The position numbers were made by a program, and so were the translations under genes. From NCBI RefSeq assembly GCF_014206815.1, contig NZ_JACHNP010000002.1, forward strand, positions 868,001 to 932,000: a DNA stretch of 64,000 bases, read 5' to 3'. This DNA comes from Xanthomonas sp. F10. GTDB lineage: Bacteria > Pseudomonadota > Gammaproteobacteria > Xanthomonadales > Xanthomonadaceae. Under the pieces are notes generated by a model. It was given only the letters and a program-made list of their open reading frames with translations, had not been told where the DNA came from and did not search any database. The stretch's first letter is position 1. The number at the start of each line of letters is the position of its first letter. Below are positions 9,579-18,072 of the stretch, piece after piece.

Positions 9579-9881
9579 ATGAGCGAGACCGCATTCAATC
9601 TGGAGTGGGAAACCCTCGGCAACGAGGGCGCAGTGGAGGCCATCGTCACCCAGCGCGCGCGCGTGTTCGGCGGCTGGCTGGTGCGCGCCGGCAGCGGCGC
9701 CAACGCGCCGCTGGCGTTCGTGCCGGATCCGGAGGGCCGTTGGGACGGCGAGGATTTCGGCGAGGACGATTACGAGTACGAGGAAGACGACGAGGAAGAA
9801 GAGGACGAGGAAGACGGCGACGACGAGGACGAGGACGACGGCGAAGAGGCCGACGCCGACGCCGCGCACCCGGCGCGCTGA
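9579..9881 (+). CDS. Small protein with extremely acidic C-terminal tail, unknown function
   Basis: 100-residue protein I do not recognise by name. The first 55 residues look like a compact folded domain (FNLEWETLGNEGAVEAIVTQRARV, split here only by description, with aromatic residues). The last 45 are almost entirely Asp, Glu and Tyr, with runs such as EEDDEEEEDEEDGDDEDEDD. It lies between aspS and a GNAT acetyltransferase, with 31 bp before it and 3 bp after it, so the three are probably cotranscribed. The tail could act as a nucleic-acid mimic or a chaperone-like tail; both ideas are inference. Confidence 0.75.
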   Translation: MSETAFNLEWETLGNEGAVEAIVTQRARVFGGWLVRAGSGANAPLAFVPDPEGRWDGEDFGEDDYEYEEDDEEEEDEEDGDDEDEDDGEEADADAAHPAR

Positions 9882-9884
9882 GCC

Positions 9885-10403
9885 GTGCTGATTCGCCGCG
9901 CCACGCCGGACGATGCCGCCGCGGTGACCCGCATCGCCGCGGCCACCTTCTGCGAAACCTTCGGCCATCTGTATCCGGCGCAGGACCTGCAGGCCTTCCT
10001 CGACGAGGCCTATTCGCTGGAGCGCGCCCAGGTGGTGCTGGCGCATCCGGACTACGCGATCTGGCTGGTCGAGCACGACGGCGCCGTGGTCGGGCACGCC
10101 GCGGCCGGTCCCTGCGGCCTGCCGCATGCCGAGGTGCGTCCCGGCGATGGCGAACTCAAGCGCCTGTACCTGCTGCGCGCGCACCAGAACGGCGGTTGGG
10201 GTGCGCGGCTGTTCGAGACCGCCCTGGCCTGGCTGGAACGCGACGGCCCGCGCACGCTGTGGGTCGGCGTGTGGTCGGAGAACCTGGGCGCGCAGCGTTT
10301 CTACGCCCGCTACGGCTTCGAGAAGGTCGGCACCTACGAGTTCCCGGTGGGGCAGGTGCGCGACCTGGAATTCATCCTGCGCCGGCCGCCGCGCGCGGCC
10401 TGA
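9885..10403 (+). CDS. GNAT-family N-acetyltransferase
   Basis: 172-residue acetyltransferase using acetyl-CoA; substrate unknown. The fold is recognisable from MLIRRATPDDAAAVTRIAA at the start, the beta-4/alpha-3 region GELKRLYLLRAHQNGGWGARLF (residues about 88-109, with the CoA-binding loop HQNGGWG), and ENLGAQRFYARYGFEKVG near residue 130, the usual C-terminal signature. Translation starts at GTG, four bases after the upstream stop codon, implying coupling with the acidic-protein gene. Confidence 0.88.
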   Translation: MLIRRATPDDAAAVTRIAAATFCETFGHLYPAQDLQAFLDEAYSLERAQVVLAHPDYAIWLVEHDGAVVGHAAAGPCGLPHAEVRPGDGELKRLYLLRAHQNGGWGARLFETALAWLERDGPRTLWVGVWSENLGAQRFYARYGFEKVGTYEFPVGQVRDLEFILRRPPRAA

Positions 10404-10502
10404 GGCCTGCAGCCGGGCGCGCCCCAGGCGCCGCCACGTCGACACCGCGGCAACGCAGGCGCGCTAGAGTGCTGGCCTGTCCAGCCTGCAGGAGAGCGCG
10501 TC

Positions 10503-10814
10503 ATGTTCCGACCGTGGATGGGAATCGCCGCCGTGTTGCCGTTGCTGGCCGCGTGCGCGCCGCCGGCCAGACTGCAGCCGGCCAGCGGCGGGCCGACCGT
10601 GCAGGGCGATGGCCGCTGCAACGTCGAGGCCGTGGCCTGGGCGGTCGGCCAGGAGGCCACCCAGGCGACCATGAGCCGGGTCTGGAAGGAGAGCGGAGCC
10701 GGCGTGGTGCGGCCGATCGCGCCGGGCCAGGCGGTGACCCGCGATCTGCGCCTGGACCGGCTCAACGTGTTCCTGGATGGCAGCAATCACATCGTCCGCA
10801 CCACCTGCGGTTGA
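10503..10814 (+). CDS. Peptidase inhibitor I78 family lipoprotein
   Basis: 103-residue predicted lipoprotein. The signal peptide ends in the lipobox LLAAC (Cys18), so the mature protein would be lipid-anchored. The remainder matches the I78 family (fungal elastase inhibitor-like): a Cys near residue 35, AVGQEAT, VVRPIAPGQAVTRDLRLDRLN, and a C-terminal IVRTTCG, which together make the wedge and disulphide of the inhibitor fold. Probable role: protection against self or host serine proteases. The last 38 bp overlap the start of the next gene. Confidence 0.8.
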   Translation: MFRPWMGIAAVLPLLAACAPPARLQPASGGPTVQGDGRCNVEAVAWAVGQEATQATMSRVWKESGAGVVRPIAPGQAVTRDLRLDRLNVFLDGSNHIVRTTCG

Positions 10815-11445
10815 ACCGCGCATCGCCGCGCCGCAGGTGCTGTTGCTGCATGGCATCTGGAACGCGCGGCCGTGGCTGTTGCCGCTGGCGCTGCGCCTGC
10901 GTCGCGATGGCTGGCGCGTCGCCAGCTTCGGCTATTCGACCGCGTTCGGCGGCGCCGAAGCCGCGCTCCCACGGCTGCACGCCCGCATTGAACGTATGGC
11001 CGCCACCGGTCCGGTGGCGCTGGTCGGGCATAGCCTCGGCGGCCTGATCGCCTTGCAGGCCTTGCGGCAGGTGCCCTCGCTCCCGGTGACCCGGGTGGTG
11101 TGCCTGGGCAGCCCGCTGGCCGGCAGTGCCGCCGCGCGTGCCCTGGCGCAACGGCGGCTCGGATTGGCGCTGGGCCGCAGCGCGGCGCTGTTGCAGCGGG
11201 GCGTGGCACGTTGGGACGGGCCGGCCGAGGTCGGCATGGTCGCCGGCACCGTGGCGCGTGGGCTGGGCGCGCGCTTCGCCGCGCTGGGGCCGGAGTCCGA
11301 CGGCAGCGTGGCCCTGGCCGAGACCCGCGTGCCCGGCCTGGGCGATCACTGCCAGGTCCGCGCCAGCCACAGCGGCCTGCTGTTCTCGGTGGAGGCCGCG
11401 CGGCAGACCGCCGCGTTCCTGCGCGACGGTCGCTTCGCCGCCTGA
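10777..11445 (+). CDS. Alpha/beta hydrolase, esterase/lipase type
   Basis: 222-residue hydrolase. VLLLHGIW near residue 21 is the oxyanion-hole strand, and VGHSLGG near residue 80 is the nucleophile elbow (Ser catalytic). LGSPLAGSAAAR follows, and a His in DHCQVRASHSG near residue 195 is a plausible catalytic His. The sequence resembles short PGAP1/triacylglycerol-lipase-like hydrolases of Xanthomonadaceae. No signal peptide is seen. The ATG used at 10777 lies inside the upstream I78 gene, a 38-bp overlap; a later start would cut the first strand. Confidence 0.8.
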   Translation: MAAITSSAPPAVEPRIAAPQVLLLHGIWNARPWLLPLALRLRRDGWRVASFGYSTAFGGAEAALPRLHARIERMAATGPVALVGHSLGGLIALQALRQVPSLPVTRVVCLGSPLAGSAAARALAQRRLGLALGRSAALLQRGVARWDGPAEVGMVAGTVARGLGARFAALGPESDGSVALAETRVPGLGDHCQVRASHSGLLFSVEAARQTAAFLRDGRFAA

Positions 11446-11540
11446 GCCGGCGGCTGCCAGAACCCGGCGCCCTGCGGCGTCGGCCGCGCCGCGTCGGTCT
11501 CCGCGACCGCCTTGGCGCCGGTGCGGGGCGATGCCGTGCC

Positions 11541-12443
11541 TTATGGCGTCACGAAGGTCTTCAACCAGTCCAGCGTGGGATTGAGCGCCCAGGCGGCGGT
11601 GCCGCTGCGGTAGTTGCCGTCGACCAGAAGTCCCGTGCACTGGGTGCCGGGGTAGCCGCCGAAGCCCATGAAGCAGTGGTCGGCGTAGAGGTCCTGCACC
11701 TCCCGGTTCTTGACGATGTACCAGCCGCTGCCGTTGCTTCTGAAGCACGACTGCTGCCCGTCGCAGCGCAGGCCGGTGACCAGTTGCGCCTGCGTGCGGG
11801 CGATGTTCTCGGTGCCGCCGACGAACATGTCGCGCTCGCCGTTGATGATGCGCAGGCGATCGGACGGCAGCGAATGGTTGCCGTCGGCGATGCAGGACGC
11901 CAGGTTGTAGTAGGCGGTGTAGGTCGCGCCGGTGCCTTGGCCGAACGAGGCGGCGACCCGGGGCTCGTAGTCGTGCGCCAGTACCGAGATGATCGAGCCC
12001 TGGCTGAGCCCGCCGGTCACCACGCCCTTGGAGCAGTCGGCCTTGTCGCGGGCGCAAATCTGGGCGATGGCGCTGTTGAGATTCTGCGCATCGAAGATGG
12101 CCTTGGCGCGGTTGCCGATGACGCCGCAGCTGCCGAAGCTGGTGTTGTCGTACTCCACCGAGGCGGCCACGAAGCCCTTGGCCGCCGCGGCATTCACCGC
12201 GGCCATCGCCCAATTGCTCTGGTAGTTCTCGCCGGTCCCGCCGATATGCACGTAGACCGGGTACTTGCCTGTCGCGCGGGGTTCCTGGCCGCTGATCGCA
12301 TAGGTGGTGAAGCCGGCGCTGTAGCGCCCCCGGAAGGCATCGGTCTGGGCGCTGGCCAGGCCCGGGGCGGCAAGCGCAGCCAGGCCCAGGCAGCGCAGGG
12401 CCAGCGACAGGAACGGCACGGGGATGGACGTACTGCGGGACAT
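11541..12443 (-). CDS. Secreted alpha/beta hydrolase
   Basis: 300-residue exported hydrolase of unknown substrate. The signal peptide ends LASAQT near residue 33. VYVHIGGTGENYQSNWAM carries the oxyanion loop, GGLSQGSIISVLAH near residue 160 is the nucleophile elbow (Ser in GLSQG), and GERDMFVGG near residue 215 contains the acid. Six or more cysteines in the mature part suggest disulphides. Two possible relations are PHB-depolymerase/feruloyl-esterase-like and dienelactone-hydrolase-like enzymes; I cannot decide. The gene converges on the upstream hydrolase gene with a 95-bp gap. Start chosen at 12443, where the signal peptide begins, with GGAGAT just before it. Confidence 0.72.
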   Translation of the reverse strand: MSRSTSIPVPFLSLALRCLGLAALAAPGLASAQTDAFRGRYSAGFTTYAISGQEPRATGKYPVYVHIGGTGENYQSNWAMAAVNAAAAKGFVAASVEYDNTSFGSCGVIGNRAKAIFDAQNLNSAIAQICARDKADCSKGVVTGGLSQGSIISVLAHDYEPRVAASFGQGTGATYTAYYNLASCIADGNHSLPSDRLRIINGERDMFVGGTENIARTQAQLVTGLRCDGQQSCFRSNGSGWYIVKNREVQDLYADHCFMGFGGYPGTQCTGLLVDGNYRSGTAAWALNPTLDWLKTFVTP

Positions 12444-12748
12444 GGGGATCTCCTTCGGTGCGATGGAACGCGGGCACGACCCGTGTGCGTTCAGCGTTCC
12501 CATGGGGCTGACAGTTCTCGCACGCCGCTGTGCCTGCGGGTAGACAGTCCGCCGCTGCTTGATAGGCACCACGGCCCTGGTGTGCGCTGTGGCAGGCGTG
12601 TCGGCCAGCGCGGGGCAGCGGCGCTCCCGGTGGCGAGCGACCGGGCATGGCGCAGGTTCCGGCGAGTCGCCGGCGTGGCCGGACCCCGGGATGTGCGCGG
12701 CATCAGGTAAAATCCGCGCCTTGTCCTTACAACTGTCCGGAACGCCCC
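12444..12748. promoter_or_regulatory. Divergent promoter region, possible yebC -10 box
   Basis: About 305 bp between the secreted hydrolase (minus) and yebC (plus). TAAAAT at 12708-12713, in an otherwise GC-rich stretch 36 bp before the yebC start, is a plausible -10 element; no clear -35 is seen. No gene is visible. Confidence 0.35.
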
Positions 12749-13483
12749 ATGGGTAGAGGCCCCTCGATCGAAGCCCGCAAGAACGCATCTGATGCGAAGC
12801 GCGGCAAGATTTTCACCAAGATCATCCGCGAGATCGGCGTCGCCGCGCGCGCCGGTGGCGGCGATCCGTCCAACAACCCACGGCTGCGCGTGGCGATGGA
12901 CAAGGGGCTGGCCTCCAACATGTCCAAGGACGTGATCGAGCGGGCGATCAAGAAGGCCACCGGCGAACTGGAAGGCGTGGAGTACGAGGAAGTGCGCTAC
13001 GAGGGCTATGCCCCGGGCGGCGTGGCGGTGATCGTGGACTGCCTGACCGATAACCGCGTGCGCACCGTGGCCGACGTGCGCCATGCCTTCAGCAAGTGCG
13101 GCGGCAACATGGGCACCGACGGCTCGGTGGCCTTCATGTTCAAGCGCCTGGGCGTGCTCAGCTTCGCCGCCGGCGCCGACGAGGAGAAGATCACCGAGGC
13201 GGCGATCGAGGCCGGCGCCGACGACATCGTGGTCTATCCCGAGGACGGCGCGATCGACGTGCTGACCGCACCGGAAGCGTTCCAGGCGGTCAAGGACGCC
13301 ATGGACGCGGCTGGCCTGGCCGCCGACCATGCCGAAATCACCTTCCGCGCCGACAACGACATCGCCGTGGACGGCGACACCGCGGTGCAGGTGCGTAAGC
13401 TGCTGGACATGCTGGAAGACCTGGACGACGTGCAGAACGTCTATTCCAACGTGGACCAGGCCGCGCTGAGTGACGGGGGCTGA
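12749..13483 (+). CDS. yebC: YebC/PmpR family transcription/translation regulator
   Basis: 244-residue cytosolic protein of the YebC (TACO1) family. It starts [20 protein letters not shown], a close match to the family, with [18 protein letters not shown] and [20 protein letters not shown] in the conserved core. Family members act as DNA-binding regulators or help ribosomes through proline-rich stretches; which applies here is unknown. It is the first gene of the yebC-ruvC-ruvA block, the usual gammaproteobacterial order. The frame is open upstream, but ATG at 12749 gives the family's N-terminus. Confidence 0.95.
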   Translation: MGRGPSIEARKNASDAKRGKIFTKIIREIGVAARAGGGDPSNNPRLRVAMDKGLASNMSKDVIERAIKKATGELEGVEYEEVRYEGYAPGGVAVIVDCLTDNRVRTVADVRHAFSKCGGNMGTDGSVAFMFKRLGVLSFAAGADEEKITEAAIEAGADDIVVYPEDGAIDVLTAPEAFQAVKDAMDAAGLAADHAEITFRADNDIAVDGDTAVQVRKLLDMLEDLDDVQNVYSNVDQAALSDGG

Positions 13484-13487
13484 CACC

Positions 13488-14162
13488 ATGAAAGCCGGGA
13501 CCCGGGACCCGGGACCCGGGACCCGGAACGGAGCTGTGCCGGTACCGAACGCGTTGCCGTCGCAGATGGTTGCGTCGGGCCGCAGTACTCGGACGGCAAA
13601 CGCTTCCACGGGTCCCGGGTCCCGGGTCCCGGGTCCCGGTTTCACCCGGATCCTCGGCATCGACCCTGGCTCGCAGCGTACCGGCGTGGGCATCATCGAC
13701 GTGGACGCGGCCGGCCGTACCCGGCACGTGCACCATGCGCCGCTGCTGCTGTTGGGCGAGGGCGACTTCGCGCTGCGGCTCAAGCGCCTGCTGCTCGGGC
13801 TGGACGCGCTGATCGAGGAGTACCGCCCGCAGGAAGTGGCGATCGAGCGGGTGTTCATGGGCAAGAGCGCCGACGCGGCGCTGAAGCTCGGCCACGCCCG
13901 TGGCGCGGCGATCTGCGCGGCGGTGCTGCGCGAGCTGCCGGTGCACGAGTACGCCGCCAAGGAGATCAAGCTCGCCGTGGTCGGCAAGGGCGCGGCGGAG
14001 AAGCAACAAGTGCAACACATGGTCGGTCTCATGCTGAGCCTGACCGGCAAACTTCAGGCCGACGCCGCCGACGCACTGGCCGTCGCCATCACCCATGCCC
14101 ACGTGCGCGCCACCGCGCAGCGCCTGGGCGTCAGCACGCAGCAGGCGTGGAGTAGAAAATGA
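13488..14162 (+). CDS. ruvC: Crossover junction endonuclease RuvC with repeat-encoded N-terminal extension
   Basis: Resolvase that cuts Holliday junctions symmetrically, acting with RuvAB. The RuvC core starts at codon 13641 ([11 protein letters not shown]), where other RuvC proteins have their initiator Met. Asp in LGID and Glu in [14 protein letters not shown] are two of the catalytic acidic residues; [12 protein letters not shown] near the C-terminus holds the others. The core is 173 residues, the normal length, but no ATG, GTG or TTG exists at its start. The nearest in-frame starts are ATG 13566, ATG 13488 and GTG 13470. ATG 13488 is preferred: it lies 4 bp after the yebC stop, with GGGGGC nine bases upstream. 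It adds 51 residues such as [10 protein letters not shown] and [10 protein letters not shown], encoded by a heptad inverted repeat. Confidence 0.85.
   Translation: MKAGTRDPGPGTRNGAVPVPNALPSQMVASGRSTRTANASTGPGSRVPGPGFTRILGIDPGSQRTGVGIIDVDAAGRTRHVHHAPLLLLGEGDFALRLKRLLLGLDALIEEYRPQEVAIERVFMGKSADAALKLGHARGAAICAAVLRELPVHEYAAKEIKLAVVGKGAAEKQQVQHMVGLMLSLTGKLQADAADALAVAITHAHVRATAQRLGVSTQQAWSRK
13497..13637. repeat. Heptad inverted repeat A (yebC/ruvC)
   Basis: Left arm 13497-13524 is GGGACCC four times. Right arm 13610-13637 is GGGTCCC four times, its exact inverse, giving a perfect 28-bp inverted repeat around an 85-bp spacer. Flanks are GCC before and GG after. Both arms lie in the ruvC frame. Confidence 0.95.
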
Positions 14163-14170
14163 GTGGAGCT

Positions 14171-14264
14171 GGGATTCGGGATTCGGGATTCGGGATTGGC
14201 AACAGCCGTGCGCGCGCGCGCCGGCGCCGCTTGGGCGAATCCCCAATCCCCAATCCCCAATCCC
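14171..14264. repeat. Heptad inverted repeat B (ruvC/ruvA)
   Basis: Left arm 14171-14198: GGGATTC three times, then GGGATTG. Right arm 14237-14264: GAATCCC, then CAATCCC three times. The arms pair except at the seventh base of each unit. Spacer 38 bp, GC-rich. Confidence 0.95.
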
Positions 14265-14284
14265 GGCGCCTCCAAGGAGGCGCC
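14265..14284 (+). promoter_or_regulatory. Hairpin enclosing the ruvA ribosome binding site
   Basis: GGCGCCTCC-AA-GGAGGCGCC is a perfect 9-bp palindrome directly after heptad repeat B and two bases before the ruvA ATG (14287). The Shine-Dalgarno GGAGG (14276-14280) is inside the 3-prime half of the stem. It could control ruvA translation; this is inference from sequence alone. Confidence 0.5.
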
Positions 14285-14286
14285 CC

Positions 14287-14871
14287 ATGATCGGCCGTCT
14301 GCGCGGGATCCTGGCCTACAAGCAGCCGCCGTGGCTGGTGATCGACGTGGGCGGGGTGGGGTATGAGCTGGAGGCGCCGATGAGCACCTTCTACGACCTG
14401 CCCGACGTCGGTCGCGACGTGATCCTGTTCACCCACTATGCGCAGAAGGAGGACAGCGTGTCGCTGTACGGCTTCCTGCGCGAGGGCGAGCGGCGCCTGT
14501 TCCGCGACGTGCAGCGGGTCAGTGGGATCGGCGCGAAGATCGCGCTGGCGGTGCTGTCCGGGGTCAGCGTCGACGAGTTCGCGCGGCTGATCACCGCCGC
14601 CGACGTCACCGCGCTGACCCGCATCCCCGGTATCGGCAAGAAGACCGCCGAGCGCATGGTGGTGGAACTGCGCGACCGCGCGGCCGACTTCAGTGGCGGC
14701 GCGCCGGTGACCGGGCAGTTGGGCACCGACGCGGTATCCGAGGCCACGGTGGCGCTGCAGCAGCTCGGCTACAAGCCGGCCGAGGCGGCGAAGATGGCGC
14801 GCGACGCCGCCGCCGACGGCGACGAGGTCGCCACGGTGATCCGCAAGGCCCTGCAGGCGGCGCTGCGCTGA
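14287..14871 (+). CDS. ruvA: Holliday junction branch migration protein RuvA
   Basis: 194-residue junction-binding subunit that tetramerises on Holliday junctions and loads RuvB. Domain I (OB fold) starts [20 protein letters not shown]. Domain II carries two helix-hairpin-helix motifs: [16 protein letters not shown] near residue 79 and [19 protein letters not shown] near residue 114. The C-terminal domain III ([15 protein letters not shown]) is the RuvB contact. Length is normal. The start is fixed by the family N-terminus and the GGAGG six bases upstream, which sits in a hairpin. Confidence 0.97.
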   Translation: MIGRLRGILAYKQPPWLVIDVGGVGYELEAPMSTFYDLPDVGRDVILFTHYAQKEDSVSLYGFLREGERRLFRDVQRVSGIGAKIALAVLSGVSVDEFARLITAADVTALTRIPGIGKKTAERMVVELRDRAADFSGGAPVTGQLGTDAVSEATVALQQLGYKPAEAAKMARDAAADGDEVATVIRKALQAALR

Positions 14872-14932
14872 CCGCCCGGTCGGCCTGGCTCTCCCCGCTC
14901 TTTCTTCACGTTCTGGCGCTACTCTTCCCACC

Positions 14933-16846
14933 ATGTCCAGCTCCTCCAGTTCCGCCGCCCGCCCGGGCAGCCACGATCCGCACGCCAAGACGGGCTTTGG
15001 GGTGATGCTGACCGCCATCGGCGTGGTCTTCGGCGACATCGGCACCAGTCCGCTGTACACGCTCAAGGAGGCGTTCTCGCCGCACTACGGGCTGACCCCG
15101 GACCACGACACCGTGCTGGGCATCCTGTCGCTGGTGTTCTGGGCGCTGATGCTGGTGGTCACGGTCAAGTACGTCACCGTGATCATGCGTGCCGACAACG
15201 ACGGCGAGGGCGGCATCATGGCGCTGACCGCGCTGGCGCAGCGGACCCTGCCGGGCGGCTCGCGCTCGATGTACGTGGTCGGCATCCTCGGCATCTTCGG
15301 CGCCTCGCTGTTCTTCGGCGACGGCGTCATCACCCCGGCCATCTCGGTGCTGTCGGCGGTGGAAGGCCTGGAGGTGGCCGCGCCCAAGCTGGAGCCGTTC
15401 GTGGTGCCGATCACCCTGGTGGTGCTGGGGATGCTGTTCATGGCCCAGCGCTACGGCACCGAGCGGGTGGGCAAGGCGTTCGGGCCGATCACCCTGGTCT
15501 GGTTCGTGGCGCTGGGCGCGATCGGCGTCTACAACATGACGCGCGCGCCGGAAGTACTGCATGCGCTGAACCCGTGGTGGGGCGTGCGTTTCTTCGCCGA
15601 GCACAACTGGCACGCGGTGTTCGTGCTCGGCGCGGTGGTGCTGGCGGTGACCGGCGGCGAGGCGCTGTACGCGGACATGGGCCATTTCGGCGCCAAGGCG
15701 ATCCGCCGCTCCTGGCAGTTCGTGGTGCTGCCGATGCTGACCCTGACCTACCTGGGGCAGGGCGCGCTGGTGCTGCGCGACCCGGCCGCGGTCAGCAATC
15801 CGTTCTACGAGGCGGTGCCGGAGTGGGCGCTGTACCCGATGATCGTGCTGGCCACCGCGGCCACGGTGATCGCCTCGCAGGCGCTGATCACTGGCGCCTA
15901 CTCGGTGGCCAGCCAGGCCATGCAGCTGGGCTACATCCCGCGCATGCACATCCGCCACACCTCGCACTCCACCATCGGCCAGATCTACGTGCCGGCGGTG
16001 AACTGGTGCCTGCTGGCGCTGGTGGTGGTGGCGGTGATCGGGTTCGGCGACTCGACCTCGCTGGCCACCGCCTACGGCGTCTCGGTGACCGGCACCATGC
16101 TGATCACCACCGTGCTGATGGTCATCTACGCGCGCGCCAACCCGCGGGTGCCGGCGCCGCTGCTGTGGCTGTTCGCCCTGGTGTTCCTGGCGGTGGACTG
16201 CGCGTTCTTCTACGCCAACATCATCAAGTTCCTGGACGGCGCCTGGTTCCCGCTGCTGCTGGGCCTGATCCTGTTCACCCTGATGCGTACCTGGCGCCGC
16301 GGCCGCAAGCTGCTGCACGACGAGATCCGCAAGGACGGCATCAAGCTCGACACCTTCCTGCCCGGACTGATGCTGGCGCCGCCGGTGCGCGTGCCCGGCA
16401 CCGCGGTGTTCCTGACCGCCGACCCGATGGTCGTCCCGCACGCGCTGATGCACAACCTCAAGCACAACAAGGTGCTGCACGAGCGCAACGTGTTTCTGAC
16501 CGTGGAGACCCTGCAGGTGCCGTACGCGGCGGCCGGGCAGCGGCTGAAGATCGACGCGATCGGCGACGAGTTCTACCGCGTCTACGTGCGCTTCGGCTTC
16601 ATGGAGACCCCGGACGTGCCGCTGGCGCTGATGCGCTCCTGCGACCAGGGCGGGATCTACTTCGACCCGATGGACACCACCTATTTCGCCAGCCGCGAGA
16701 CCATCGTAGCCAGCGCCAACCGCGGCATGCCGATCTGGCGCGACAAGCTGTTCGCGGTCATGCACCGCAACGCCGCCCCCGCCACCGGCTTCTTCCGCAT
16801 CCCCGGCAACCGCCTGGTGGAACTGGGCGCGCAGGTGGAGATCTGA
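14933..16846 (+). CDS. kup: Kup-family low-affinity potassium uptake transporter
   Basis: 637-residue inner-membrane K+ transporter of the KUP/HAK family. It starts with the signature [19 protein letters not shown] near residue 30 and continues with [14 protein letters not shown] and [20 protein letters not shown]. There are about 12 membrane segments over residues 20-450, then a cytosolic C-terminal domain of about 190 residues ending [10 protein letters not shown]. Length matches the family. The gene sits between ruvA and ruvB, on the same strand, splitting the usual ruvAB pair. No clear Shine-Dalgarno precedes ATG 14933; the preceding bases are pyrimidine-rich. Confidence 0.96.
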   Translation: MSSSSSSAARPGSHDPHAKTGFGVMLTAIGVVFGDIGTSPLYTLKEAFSPHYGLTPDHDTVLGILSLVFWALMLVVTVKYVTVIMRADNDGEGGIMALTALAQRTLPGGSRSMYVVGILGIFGASLFFGDGVITPAISVLSAVEGLEVAAPKLEPFVVPITLVVLGMLFMAQRYGTERVGKAFGPITLVWFVALGAIGVYNMTRAPEVLHALNPWWGVRFFAEHNWHAVFVLGAVVLAVTGGEALYADMGHFGAKAIRRSWQFVVLPMLTLTYLGQGALVLRDPAAVSNPFYEAVPEWALYPMIVLATAATVIASQALITGAYSVASQAMQLGYIPRMHIRHTSHSTIGQIYVPAVNWCLLALVVVAVIGFGDSTSLATAYGVSVTGTMLITTVLMVIYARANPRVPAPLLWLFALVFLAVDCAFFYANIIKFLDGAWFPLLLGLILFTLMRTWRRGRKLLHDEIRKDGIKLDTFLPGLMLAPPVRVPGTAVFLTADPMVVPHALMHNLKHNKVLHERNVFLTVETLQVPYAAAGQRLKIDAIGDEFYRVYVRFGFMETPDVPLALMRSCDQGGIYFDPMDTTYFASRETIVASANRGMPIWRDKLFAVMHRNAAPATGFFRIPGNRLVELGAQVEI

Positions 16847-16863
16847 GGCCGCCTGCGGCGGCC

Positions 16864-16969
16864 GGGATTGGGGAGTCGGGATTCGGGATTGGTCAAGGCC
16901 ATGGCGCCGAGACCGTCCCGCAGCCGATACTATTGCGCGACCACTCCCGAATCCCCACTCCCCAATCCC
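16864..16969. repeat. Heptad inverted repeat C (kup/ruvB)
   Basis: Left arm 16864-16891: GGGATTG, GGGAGTC, GGGATTC, GGGATTG. Right arm 16942-16969: CACTCCC, GAATCCC, CACTCCC, CAATCCC. Spacer 50 bp. The right arm ends eight bases before the ruvB start codon. Confidence 0.95.
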
Positions 16970-16977
16970 GGCTCTAA

Positions 16978-18012
16978 ATGGACCGCATCATCGCCAGCAG
17001 CGCCACCCGCGAGGATGAGGTCGCCGAGGCCAGCATCCGCCCCAAGCGGCTGGACGACTACCTCGGCCAGCAGCCGGTGCGCGAGCAGCTGTCGATCTAC
17101 ATCGAGGCGGCCAAGGCGCGCGGGGAGGCGATGGACCATGTGCTGATCTTCGGGCCGCCGGGCCTGGGCAAGACCACGCTGAGCCACGTCATCGCCAACG
17201 AGCTGGGGGTCAACCTGCGGGTCACCTCCGGCCCGGTGATCGAGAAGGCCGGCGACCTGGCCGCGCTGCTGACCAACCTGCAGCCGCACGACGTGTTGTT
17301 CGTCGACGAGATCCACCGGCTGTCGCCGGTGGTCGAGGAAGTGCTGTATCCGGCGATGGAAGACTTCCAGATCGACATCATGATCGGCGAGGGGCCGGCC
17401 GCGCGCTCGATCAAGATCGACCTGCCGCCGTTCACCCTGATCGGCGCCACCACCCGCGCCGGCCTGCTGACCGCGCCGCTGCGAGACCGCTTCGGCATCG
17501 TCCAGCGCCTGGCCTTCTACACCCCGGACGAGCTGGCGCAGATCGTGCGCCGCTCCGCCAGCATCCTCGGTATCGCCTGCGACGCCGACGGCTGCGCCGA
17601 GATCGCCCGGCGCGCGCGCGGCACCCCGCGCATCGCCAACCGCCTGCTGCGGCGGGTCCGCGACTTCGCCCAGGTCCGTGCCGGCGGGCAGATCGACCTG
17701 GCGGTGGCGCAGGCCGCCACGCAGATGCTCAAGGTCGATGCCGAGGGCTTCGACGAGCTGGACCGGCGCATGCTGCGCACCATCATCGAGTACTTCGACG
17801 GCGGCCCGGTCGGCGTCGAGTCGCTGGCCGCCTCGCTGTCGGAGGAACGCGGCACCCTGGAGGACGTGATCGAGCCCTACCTGATCCAGCAGGGCTACCT
17901 GATCCGCACCGCCCGCGGCCGCATGGCCACCAACAAGGCCTATCTGCACTTGGGCTTGCAGCCCAAGCGGGATTCGGGAATGGGGATCGGGGATACAGGA
18001 GCGCTGTTTTGA
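16978..18012 (+). CDS. ruvB: Holliday junction DNA helicase RuvB, repeat-encoded tail
   Basis: 344-residue AAA+ motor that drives branch migration with RuvA. The Walker A motif is [12 protein letters not shown] near residue 59, Walker B is [10 protein letters not shown] near residue 108, sensor 1 is [10 protein letters not shown], and the winged-helix C-terminal domain includes [20 protein letters not shown]. The last 14 residues ([14 protein letters not shown]) are encoded by the left arm and spacer of heptad repeat D; the conserved protein stops around HLGLQPK. There is no Shine-Dalgarno before ATG 16978; eight bases upstream begins a pyrimidine-rich heptad arm. Confidence 0.96.
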   Translation: MDRIIASSATREDEVAEASIRPKRLDDYLGQQPVREQLSIYIEAAKARGEAMDHVLIFGPPGLGKTTLSHVIANELGVNLRVTSGPVIEKAGDLAALLTNLQPHDVLFVDEIHRLSPVVEEVLYPAMEDFQIDIMIGEGPAARSIKIDLPPFTLIGATTRAGLLTAPLRDRFGIVQRLAFYTPDELAQIVRRSASILGIACDADGCAEIARRARGTPRIANRLLRRVRDFAQVRAGGQIDLAVAQAATQMLKVDAEGFDELDRRMLRTIIEYFDGGPVGVESLAASLSEERGTLEDVIEPYLIQQGYLIRTARGRMATNKAYLHLGLQPKRDSGMGIGDTGALF

Positions 18013-18072
18013 CCGCGATCGACCCGAACACGCCGTCGCCCGGCGAATTCCCACTCCCCAATCCCCACTCCC
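17969..18072. repeat. Heptad inverted repeat D (ruvB/ybgC), both arms coding
   Basis: Left arm 17969-17996: GGGATTC, GGGAATG, GGGATCG, GGGATAC, read in frame by ruvB. Right arm about 18046-18072: AATTCC, CACTCCC, CAATCCC, CACTCCC, read in frame by ybgC. The spacer is 49 bp and contains the ruvB stop and ybgC start. The most diverged copy in the window. Confidence 0.88.

Noticed and set aside
13497-13637. CRISPR array interpretation of the heptad and REP clusters
   Set aside because: Units are 7 bp or palindromic 23 bp without regular unique spacers, arms are inverted, and no cas genes are in the window.
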